DNA from: Pristionchus mayeri | Lineage: Eukaryota; Nematoda; Chromadorea; Rhabditida; Neodiplogasteridae | Assembly: GCA_036245805.1 (NCBI GenBank) | Contig: BTRK01000001.1 | Coordinates: 18,111,087-18,175,086, forward strand | Reading direction: 5' to 3' | DNA length: 64,000 nucleotides | Shown here: positions 23,001 through 35,000 of the stretch, one piece after another | Layout of the letters: every line of letters begins with the position of its first letter | How positions within the stretch are numbered: the stretch's first letter is position 1 | Position numbers and translations under genes: made by a program | Notes under the pieces: generated by a model | Told to the model about the DNA's origin: nothing | The model's database searches: none | The model's input: the letters and a program-made list of their open reading frames with translations, nothing else

Positions 23001-26000
23001 CGAGAAACTTAGAGGCTAACCGCTAGCAAAATCGTCCACAACGCAAGTTTTAGACAGCAATTCCCCAATCGGAGATAGGCTTCCGCCGACCCAATGAAAT
23101 GCTGCCCGCAACAAGCGAGGTAAACTTCAACAGGCTTCGACCTGACGCAGGTTCTCGGATCACGAGTTCCCACGATTTCGTCAACGGAGAAGGTTCACTT
23201 AACTCCGGCACAGAGAAGGTTCACTTCACTCTGTGACTGACTCGAAGACAAGGCAAGGAAAGACAAAAGGAAAGGAAAGAGAAGACACAAGATTGGAATG
23301 GAAGCGAAAGGAACAAGACGACTGCCGACGACGATAAACGGAAAGGAAAACTTCCCTACTCCGCTCTCACGCACTCTTGCAAACTCACGTAATGCGATGG
23401 TATTGAATTGTAATAATTATTATTGCAGAAACACAAAACAACAAAACAACCGGCGGCAATTCGGTAAGAGAACTCTAAAACAAAAACAAATTACGAAACG
23501 CCCCACGTAGAAGTGAACTGAGTATCGGCATCAGCCCTACGCGGAAGTTCAAATACCTATAGTAATCTAATCGGATACTGGTTTTATATAATTAAATATT
23601 TAAATATTGAATTAACGATTATTATTTAAATAAACATTCACAGAATTGGGGAGAATTATGATTAATAATGGTCTAGGAGTGAGGGATCCCCTTAACATGC
23701 CCCCCTCCTGGTAAGCGATTGTCCTCAATCGTCATCCCTCTGCTTCGCCTGATTCGTGCACTTGTGAGCGTAGATTCGTGCACTCCTGGCAGTTGTAGCA
23801 CTGGATCTCCGACATGTCTTTCTTGTCCATGGTGAGTTGAGATCTTCTTGCGATCTTTCTTCTCGGCTCTTCGGTATGATCCTCCACAAAGGTGCCGATC
23901 AGAGGTGGGAGAACTTCGCCATAGACGATGTGGCGTAAGGCTTGCTCGAACAACCACTTGCTCTCCTTTCTGGCCACTGGGAATAGCGTCGCCAGGGCGT
24001 AGGTCTTCTCCAGCAATCCCGAGACTGGAGACATGATCATGATGTTCTTCTGCTTCTTCTCCGAGTTCCATAGCACGAAACATTCTTGCAGGGCATTGAT
24101 ACTCTCCTGAGTGTACAGGTCGCTCTTCTTCGGCAACAGATCGGTTGTGACGTAGATCGAGATGTCCTCCTCCTTGGCCAGCACGAGCAAATTCTTCTTG
24201 ACCAGTTTCAGCATCGAGTCTCCAAGACTCTTCTTCAGCAATACCACCAGACTCTCTGGCAGGTTCTTCCCTTTCATATCACTGAGAATCTTCCTCATCT
24301 CCGTCTCATCAGCATACTTCATGCCCTCAGCTTCACGAAACGATCCTCCACAAGTGGTGATCACGGAATCGTCAGGGATCAACACCACCATCTTCTTGCG
24401 GGAACTCCTCTTTCCACTCCGAGCGAGCACTTCACTGATTGCATCAGAGATGCGTGTCTCTTCTTCCTCAAACTCCACTCCGAACAGGGCTACTTGCTTA
24501 GCCAGGTCACATGCACACGGGCACATACCCTTGCGGTATGCCATCTTGAGGCTCAGTGTAGTCACATCTTTTTCAAGACATGACTCATCAATGGCCTTCG
24601 ATAGCTCCCAGCTATCAAGCTTCTTGCTTTGTTCCTTTCGATCGATGAAAGCTGCCAATTCTCTCAGCGATGAGAACTTCTTGTCCTTCCATGGCACCAA
24701 CATTGGATCCTCCACAAGTTTGGTTTCTCCAATCTTGGTCGGTCTGCAGGTCGTACAGATTCCATCCGGGTGCAGAATCGATCCCACCTTCACTCGAGTC
24801 CTGAAATGACCCTCATTCATTTCTTTTCCTTCATTAATATTACATTCTACCATACACACTTCAACCTCTTCTTCCTCTTCCCTCGGAACTAATCGCAACC
24901 TGTCCCACTGCACTACTCTCTCATCCTTCTCTCGACCACTTTCCAGTCCATCGTCAGCTCGCACTACTCTCGCAGTAGTATTGCTGGTTGGAATGACTCG
25001 ATACGGTCCCTCATAATTATCCATCATTTTCCTCACATCTCCCATCTTTGCCTCTACTCTCAAATAGACACGATCACCAGGTACTGGCTTCACTTTCATA
25101 TTGTGCTTGTGCTTATCATCATACTTCTCCTTCATTTTCCTCCTTTCAGTCTCAAGCTTAGCAACGACAGTTCCTCTGGCTCTCTCCATCATCCAACACA
25201 TTCTCCTTTTGTACTCATCTACATCCATGTCAACAGTGTACAATGGATTTGCTTGTGGTATCTGACTACATGGCAACTTCTCATCTCGCCCATACATGAG
25301 GAACGCTGGTGTTTCTCCTGTCGCTCCATGTGGGGATGCATTGTATGCATATAACGCAAATGGAAGGGCTTCCTCCCATTCTTCATCTCGCATCTTTATC
25401 CGTCTCATTATTTCCACGATGGTTCGATTGAATCTCTCTGTTAAACCATTGGCACGACTGTGATACGGTAGTGTGAGCCTTCTCTCAATCTCGAATCGCT
25501 TGGAAATTTCAGCCATCACTTGGTTCACGAACTCAGTTCCATTGTCCGACATCAGAGTTTTGGGAGTGCGACCACCTTGTAACACCCAGTTGTTCATGAA
25601 ACTCTCGGCGACACTCTCAGCCTTCTTATCCTTCAACACAAACGCACCAGCGAATTTGGTAAAATGGTCATTCACCGACAGGATGTATTTCCCTCCACTC
25701 TTTCCACGACTCATCTCTATCAGGTCAATGCCAACCACTTCCATCGGTTAATTCACTACGATAGGCTGCAGAGGGGGAATCATTTTCTTCTGTGCATTAG
25801 CCTGCAAGCATCTCTCACATTTCCTCAAAACAGACTGCACATCCTTGCAGATACTGCCCCAGAACGCCTCGTTCAGGATCTTCTGGACCAGCTTCTTCGT
25901 TCCAAGGTGTCCAGATAAAGGGGAATTATGAAGATCCTCCACAAATTGGTCTCTCCTCCCTTCTGGCACATACAATCGTCTCTCGTGATCAGTTCCCAGC

Positions 26001-29000
26001 AGATACAATACTCCCTTGTACACAACCCAATCAGCCAGAGAAGTTCTCTTTGTGCTTCCCGGTACAGTCACTTCTTCTGTGATCTCTCTCTTTCCCTTTT
26101 CAACTTCCTTCACTTTCTCCAACATCGACACAACCCATTCGTCCTTTGACTGATCATCACTCCATTGTTTCAGAATTCTATCCTCCACAATTTGTTCCTC
26201 AATCTTTCTCTTTCTTTCTTCCTCTTCAAATCTCGCCACTGCTGTCTTGCTCCGCGTGAGCATGTTGCATACTACTCCCACATCCTCAATCTCATCATTC
26301 TCTCCAGGCATCTCTACACGTGGATTCCTACTGAGTGCGTCAGCCACGACATTGGATTTGCCCTTTATGTGTTCTATCTCGAGGGGGTACTCCTGCAACT
26401 CAGTCGCGAATCTAAGTAATCGGGAGGCAACATTCTTTCTCTTCAACAACGTCACTAGCGGTTGGTGATCAGTTCGAACAATTGTACGAGTATGATAGAG
26501 AAGATATTTCCATCTCATCACAGCCTCGTAGACAGCAAGAGCTTCCGAATCCACCACATGGAGACTCATCTCACAATCTTTCAGCTTCCTTGAAAAGAAA
26601 GCTAGAGGTCTCTCCAAACCATCCACGCCTCTCTGACTCAACATTGCTCCTATTCCATTCCCACTTGCATCACTAGTAATAATGAATGGTCGACTACCAT
26701 CCTCTGCACCAGCATAGTCAGGCTGCTGCAAGACAGGAGCAGATGAAATTCTGTCCTTCAGAATGCTGAATGCCTCATTCGCCTGATCTGTCCACAACAG
26801 TCTTCGACCAGTAGTCACCACTAGCCTCTGCAGAGGGGCGACTATCGCAGCGTAGGAGTGCACAAAACGCCTCATATCCTGTCAATCCGAGAAATGACTG
26901 GAGTTGAGCCATCGTCTCCGGTCGTTTGTACTCCCTGATCGCTACCACCTTCTTCTCATCCATCTGCACACCACTACTCGACAATCTATGACCAAGATAC
27001 TCAATTTCATCGACCATAATCTTACATTTCTTCATATTCAACGCAAATTGCTTTCTCTCAGTCTGTCGAGCACTCTCGCGAGGACTCGTTCGTGATCCTC
27101 TACAGTCTCGGTTGCAATAAGCACGTCGTCTATATAACATAAAACTACTCTCTCCCTTCCTTCCTTCTTCAACTCATCTTCCAACACCTTGCTCATTGCT
27201 CTCTGAAAGATTGCCGGAGATATGTTCAAACCGAATGGGAGCACCGTGAACTCATAGAGCTCTCCCATCGTCGCAAACGCAGTAATCTCAGCACTTCTCT
27301 CATTTAACGGTACTTGCCAGAAACCGGAAGCAAGATCCATCACAGTGAAGATCTTCTTGCCTTGCAAGGATTGGAGTATCCGCTCAATGAGCGGGAGAGG
27401 AAATGCATCTTCCCTCGTCACTTCGTTGACTCTCCGAAAATCAATGCAGATTCTGATACTACCGTCCTTCTTCTTCACTAATACTACTGGAGATAGCCAA
27501 GGCGAGTTCGATCTCTTGATCACACCTTGCGCTATCATCTTATCGAGCAATTTTCTTAGAGCAGGCTTGAGTGCGAACGGCACAGGTCTCTCTTTCTGCC
27601 GTATCGGACCAGCATCTCCACTCAGTCTGACATCGCAGCTCACGTTCTTCAGCCTTCCCAAATCATCATCATTCACAGCGAAGACATCGGCACGAGCCTT
27701 GATGATCGCCTCTACTCGACTACTTAACTTGCCATTCCGACATACTTCAAGATTTCTCCTAATTTCATTCCAATCAATCCTCCGATTACTCCTTCCAATC
27801 ATATTCACTTTCAGATCGTTCGAATTATTTGAATCCTCCACAGGAGTGTTCTTGACACGTTGCCATTCACCAATAACATCATGTATCTCTAATCTCAAAT
27901 CCTCATCAGTACCATTCCAGACAGGTACACGCACCACCACGTCACCATCATTCATTCCTTCAACCACTTCTTCCCGATCGCTGATGAGCACCTTTGGTCC
28001 CTGACCACGAAGGCCTCCTCCCACAAGCACCATTCCCATTTCTCCAGGGGCAATGAAACTCGTTCTCAACACCACTGCACTATCCACACTCCTCTTCATC
28101 TGTGGACATTCCTCCCTCAACTCCAATCCCATCTCCGCGAGAGCATTCCTTTCCAGAAGGATCGCGGGTGCCTTCTCGGCTACGAAGAAACCAGCCTTGC
28201 ACTTCCTCCCTATCTCCATGTTCACATACAATGCCACCACTCCAAGTGTCACCATAGGATTGCCTTGTGCATCCTTGATTTGATATGAACGACTTGGAGG
28301 CATCACCACTACTCCTTGCATCTTATCCACTGTTCTCTTATCAATGAGGGACACTTCAGCACCAGTATCCAGAACAGCTTCAACTCTTACTCCACCAATT
28401 TCACCTTGGACACACTTGGATCTCCTTATAAACAACGGGTCTTCTACCTGGTTCACTTCCATCATCCCATCACCACTATTGTCGACTATCTCGAGTCGAT
28501 CAGACATTTGATCCCCCACAGCTGATGCGAGTCTATTGGGCTCCACATTCCTCTCAACTCCTCCATTATCCTCTGAACAAGGTATGCCAAGCTCTCCAAA
28601 ACTTGCATCCTCTCCAATGTTCAGATCATCCATCAACTGAGACATCTCGAGCACTTCTCGAGACTCATTATCCTCCACATCATCAATTTCACACTTCAAA
28701 GCGAACGCGTTTCCCGTATTACTTCCTCCTGCTGCTCCCTGCCCTTGCTGGCTACTCTGATTCCTATTATCCTGCGAGAAACCACCACCTCTTCCACGTC
28801 CTCCTCTGAATCCATTTCCACGTCCGTAACCACCACCACGCCCATTTGCTGGAGGCTGGTAAGTCGGAGTGAATGGCTGCTGCATTGGTCTATCACCACC
28901 ATTCGGAGCCATTGTCGTCGTCTGAGGTGGGGGTCGGAAAGTATTCATTGTCTGGGGAAAATCTCTTGGGCCCCTTGCCTCCTAGCTACACCTGGGGCAA

Positions 29001-32000
29001 GAAAGTCCGACTCCTCCACATCCATGACACGTCCTACGAGTGTAGCTGAATGCATCATCTCTCCTCTGTGCACTCACTGTGCCACAATTGTTTCTGAAGT
29101 GTCCAAATCCCCCACAACTGTCACACGTCTGCCTATTTCTCATTCCTCCAAAACCACCGTTGCTTCCATTTGAGAATTTATTCCCATTATTCTGGCGACC
29201 ATTCCCTTGCGGTGCACCCTTGCTACTCTTCTCCATTCTCTCTACATACTCTACAGTGCGCAGGTGTTCCTTCATATCATCGTATGACTTCCTCTGTCTA
29301 GAGAGCTTGAGCAATTCGATGTACTCCTTCGAACCCTGATACAAGCGAAGCAGCTTCACTTGCCTCTCCTCCTCCTGCTTCAGCAAATCACCAGGATGCA
29401 GTTTGGAAATCAGATGCTCCAACTCATCGGTCACTACATCGACTCTCCTCCCATTCACAGCTAAACTCGTCAGCTTGCGATCCAGATCAAGTCTCTCGAA
29501 CATCTTTCCACCAGCGCATCTATCTCGTATCCATTCCAAGCAGTCCTGGATGGACTTCTCATCCCCACTGAACTCATCGGGAAGGGCCCTATACTCCGCT
29601 CTCGCTTTTCCCTCCAACCACTCTGGCAGAATCCTCTTTGCGATGTAATCTCCCTTCGCTTCAAACCTCAGAAGAAAAGCATCTCGGAACTCCCTCCACC
29701 TATCCAAGGAACCATTCCACTTTGTCATCGGTGGCAGATCAAAGGCACTCACAAGCACTGGTGACCGTGTATTTTCAGAGCGCATCTCATTTTCCTCCAC
29801 AACTCTCATTTTCGGAAAAGAAAACTGCGCAGGCTCAGCCGCACTCTGTTCGACATGCTGATTTGCTGTCACAATCTCACTAGGGTACTGACCTGCAGTC
29901 ATCCTCCGATCGGGCTGCTCTCCATTTCCTGATATCCTCCACATCGAGGCCCTGGAATCCAGCGGAGGTTGCCTTTCGAGCAGCAGTCCGTGCGGCTTCG
30001 GCGCGGGAAGCTTCTGAATCTCAGATCGTTCATTCAACTGATCTCTATCCGCAATGAAACTTTGGTTGAGCAGAGGTGTTCCCCTTTCATGAGCATTCGG
30101 AAGAGACTCACTCCTATCCTTCTCCAACTGCCTTCTCTTTAGCAGAGCGAGCTCATTATTGGACTGGATTCTCTCCCTGTCACACTTCTCGTACACATTC
30201 AACGTGTCGTCGAGTTGCGCACTCACTCGAGCGAATTCGGCCATCAATTGGTCCTTCTCTATCGCAGCTTCCTGAACGACCCTTATTAGACACTCTTGGT
30301 TGTCCACTTGGAACGCATCCATCATGCCATCTATCAACCAATTTTTATCCTCCACAATGGCGCGCAATCGAAGTAACTCATCCGAAACAGCTGGCAGAGT
30401 TTCATGTCCCACTCTATCAAGCTCCATTGAAACCAATCTCCTCATTTCCATATCCGGATCCTCTTGATCATTCTCATTCTCATCCTCCTTTTCAGAATCT
30501 ACTTCTACATCGTTATCGCGTTTGAATTTATCTACACACATCTGATCGTAATGTGCGCGAAGTTCATTCAGAGACGCACTCCCAGTTCCTTCAAGGGCAC
30601 TGTTCACTTCCTCCCTCATCACTCTCGCGCTCTCTCTCTCGTCAGTGAGCTTCTTTTGAACCGCCTCAGCGAACTCTTCTACCTCCTTCACTCTCTTTCT
30701 CTCCGCATCTAAAGAAGCTTTCAGGCCTTCGTACTGTTCTTTTCCAGAACCAATAATGATCAATGCCGAATCTATTTGCTCAAGATCTTTGTCAGCTTTC
30801 TTTCTGAACGCACTGAACAACTTTTCCACTTCAGACTTTCCTTTTTCTCCCCCACGAACATCATCCTCCCTTTTCACCGCAGCCTCTTTCAGATCATCCA
30901 TTTTCATTCTGATTCTCTTTACAGCATCACGAGTTTTCTTACTTTTCTCAAGTGCAGTACGTTGGGATCGAGTAAGTGGACCAACCTGATCGGCGCGAGC
31001 GCCAGCCAGAAGCCTCTGCGAGTGTAGGCCACTCATCCGACCACGCTCCTCATCAGTCAGGTTTCGTCCAGGATCGACGTCATCTCCGATCTCCATCAGA
31101 TTATCTCCTGCAGTTCCTCCATTCCTTCCCAACGTAGAACCATTTTGACTCATTCCACTCGTACTAGCATCGTTTTTATGTACACTCAACACAGAATCAT
31201 TTCCACCACCATTAAAAACGGGAGCATTTTTACTCTGGGTACGTCCACTGATTTCCTCATTTTCATTGGGATTCAGACTGGACTGACCGCTTTCATCCTC
31301 CACAGGTGGGTGGTCCTCGATCTGGAGTCCATTCAGTTGATCCTCCACAAGTGGGGCCGCAACTTGGGCAGCTTGGGCAGGGGGGTGATCCTCCACAGAT
31401 GGGTTTTGCTCCTTACCGGCCATGCTGCAATCACACGTGTTTTACTCGATCACTGACACGACGTAACACGGAAATCGACAAAAACGAGCTCGTTTTTTTT
31501 CTAGTCACACTTCTCTACCGCGACGCGAACACGCAACGCGCCACTCAAAAATCGGCGATTCTCGCAATTCAATCAATGACTATCCTCTCTTCGAATTGGC
31601 TTGGCCCCCATGCACGATTAGGCACTCTTCGTAACTCCCCAGAGCCTAACTGACTCGAGAAACTTAGAGGCTAACCGCTAGCAAAATCGTCCACAACGCA
31701 AGTTTTAGACAGCAATTCCCCAATCGGAGATAGGCTTCCGCCGACCCAATGAAATGCTGCCCGCAACAAGCGAGGTAAACTTCAACAGGCTTCGACCTGA
31801 CGCAGGTTCTCGGATCACGAGTTCCCACGATTTCGTCAACGGAGAAGGTTCACTTAACTCCGGCACAGAGAAGGTTCACTTCACTCTGTGACTGACTCGA
31901 AGACAAGGCAAGGAAAGACAAAAGGAAAGGAAAGAGAAGACACAAGATTGGAATGGAAGCGAAAGGAACAAGACGACTGCCGACGACGATAAACGGAAAG

Positions 32001-35000
32001 GAAAACTTCCCTACTCCGCTCTCACGCACTCTTGCAAACTCACGTAATGCGATGGTATTGAATTGTAATAATTATTATTGCAGAAACACAAAACAACAAA
32101 ACAACCGGCGGCAATTCGGTAAGAGAACTCTAAAACAAAAACAAATTACGAAACGCCCCACGTAGAAGTGAACTGAGTATCGGCATCAGCCCTACGCGGA
32201 AGTTCAAATACCTATAGTAATCTAATCGGATACTGGTTTTATATAATTAAATATTTAAATATTGAATTAACGATTATTATTTAAATAAACATTCACAGAA
32301 TTGGGGAGAATTATGATTAATAATGGTCTAGGAGTGAGGGATCCCCTTAACATGCCCCCCTCCTGGTAAGCGATTGTCCTCAATCGTCATCCCTCTGCTT
32401 CGCCTGATTCGTGCACTTGTGAGCGTAGATTCGTGCACTCCTGGCAGTTGTAGCACTGGATCTCCGACATGTCTTTCTTGTCCATGGTGAGTTGAGATCT
32501 TCTTGCGATCTTTCTTCTCGGCTCTTCGGTATGATCCTCCACAAAGGTGCCGATCAGAGGTGGGAGAACTTCGCCATAGACGATGTGGCGTAAGGCTTGC
32601 TCGAACAACCACTTGCTCTCCTTTCTGGCCACTGGGAATAGCGTCGCCAGGGCGTAGGTCTTCTCCAGCAATCCCGAGACTGGAGACATGATCATGATGT
32701 TCTTCTGCTTCTTCTCCGAGTTCCATAGCACGAAACATTCTTGCAGGGCATTGATACTCTCCTGAGTGTACAGGTCGCTCTTCTTCGGCAACAGATCGGT
32801 TGTGACGTAGATCGAGATGTCCTCCTCCTTGGCCAGCACGAGCAAATTCTTCTTGACCAGTTTCAGCATCGAGTCTCCAAGACTCTTCTTCAGCAATACC
32901 ACCAGACTCTCTGGCAGGTTCTTCCCTTTCATATCACTGAGAATCTTCCTCATCTCCGTCTCATCAGCATACTTCATGCCCTCAGCTTCACGAAACGATC
33001 CTCCACAAGTGGTGATCACGGAATCGTCAGGGATCAACACCACCATCTTCTTGCGGGAACTCCTCTTTCCACTCCGAGCGAGCACTTCACTGATTGCATC
33101 AGAGATGCGTGTCTCTTCTTCCTCAAACTCCACTCCGAACAGGGCTACTTGCTTAGCCAGGTCACATGCACACGGGCACATACCCTTGCGGTATGCCATC
33201 TTGAGGCTCAGTGTAGTCACATCTTTTTCAAGACAGGGTGATCATTAAATATTGTCCCACTCATTTCTAATTGTATCTCGCGAACACGCTAGAACGAAGA
33301 TTCATAATTGCACCTAAATATATCTCAGTGCATGACATTTAATATATTATTCATAGGTCTGATGCGCATGCCTGGTGTCATGGAATGAAAGCAAAACAAA
33401 TCGTAAATTTTGCTCACTGCGCCGTTCATAATTTTGGTTCTAAAATGCTACCCCAAAAGCAAGGGATATTGAAAGGGGGTTGAATATGAAGAGCAACTCT
33501 TCCACTATATATGTGTAATGAGTAATATACTGTAGGATTTCTGGATGACAAGAAATATTAATTTGATGACCTGAGGTCATGACCATGCTCAAAAGCTATA
33601 TTTCGAGATTTTTTATTCGGAACGTTGATAGCGCCATATAACCTTGCATGCCTTACAGCAGAGCCAAGATTTGATATTAAGTTGTTGCATAAGTCTTGTC
33701 CGATTTTATCATTTACAAATTCCGGCTTCTACAGACATTCATGTGACCTTTGGCAGCATGTGTCTTTTGTGATATATAGAGGATGTAATACACTTTCTAG
33801 CGCACTATATTGTATCCCTGTCATTTCAATAATATGGACACGAAATTAGACGAAAGTAGTGCACTTGAACGTTCTCGTTTCGTATTTCTCCAGTCTCCTA
33901 TTTCCTTAGGAACATACAGAGTGCAAACCCCATAGCATTATCGTAGAGTGTGATGAATGTACATCATATCGAACCACTAATGGCAATCAGTGCTTGAAAA
34001 GCATGGCTAAAAATTTAAGAAAATCTGGAAATGCGCTCAGATAGTTCTTTGCCAATGGATATGAACCCATGCCATTTTCGTGCCGTACGATATAGATATA
34101 TCTTTTGTTTTTAAAAGTGATCAATGTGTGGTGTTATTATCCCTATTCAAGTAAAGTATTGAATCTAGTTTCATTCGACGTGATTATTCTTCCCGAAATT
34201 AGTGGTGAAAATTTGAATGCCGAATTTTGCACATTTGGCTAGTTTATGTCTCTCGCACTACTATAATGTTTGACATATTGTGGTAATCTGAACCAGCAAC
34301 CCATAGTCTACAGTCACTTTTGTGAAAATTATTTGAAAATCATTCATCGCTGAATGGAGATTTAATTTTCAAAGTACCTGAAATCACGAATTTTGTGATT
34401 TTTTCCGAAATTTCGTTTTCGGAATTTTTCAGTTTTCTGATAGAGACGAGCAACTACTCTCGAATTTTATGGGTATTTGTATAGCCCCTTTAGCGATGGT
34501 TAAAACCGACTTCCACTGAATTCAGTATCTCTTGTACTGGAGACAGTGCAATTCATTAACTGGACAACATTTCAGTGTCTACATTCAAATTCACTGGGTT
34601 CTCATGTCGAATGCGCTAAATAAGCAAGCCCATTCAACTTAGTTTTAGAAAGTGTATTATCTATACTTCTAATTTAGCAGGGCGAAGAAGTATCGCTATC
34701 TGTTCCCATCAACTAGCACCGTGTCAAATAAAAAGTGTGAAGATATGCGATAGTGTGAACAGTTCCAGCTTAGTTTTCTCGTAATGCAGACACTTATGAT
34801 TTAGATCAATATTATTGTTGGAATGTGCAAGCATATGCCTCTGTTATGCCATGAGGCCAGATAATGGCAAAAGCATACAAGCAAGATCGACCAAATAACT
34901 TAGAGGCTTCCAAATCGGACAGGACTTATGCAACAACCTAATATTTTCTTTCATCAAATCGAATGTGAACGTTAAATTAAAGACCGAACTAGGTACACCA

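Larger units (their letters stand above)
22966..33233 (-). mobile_element. Ty3/gypsy LTR retrotransposon plus stub of a second copy sharing an LTR
   Basis: Order on the minus strand, from right to left: end of a second internal region (33233-32353), LTR (32352-31611), primer-binding site, gag, protease, reverse transcriptase, RNase H, integrase, C-terminal extension, polypurine tract, LTR (23697-22966). The domain order protease-RT-RNase H-integrase places it in Ty3/gypsy. Two frameshifts and one stop break pol, so this copy is not functional. It fills part of the long intron of gene G in the antisense orientation. Confidence 0.9.

Noticed and set aside
24086..31653. Many long plus-strand frames opposite the retrotransposon
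   Set aside because: They are antisense shadows of gag and pol; all recognised motifs are on the minus strand.
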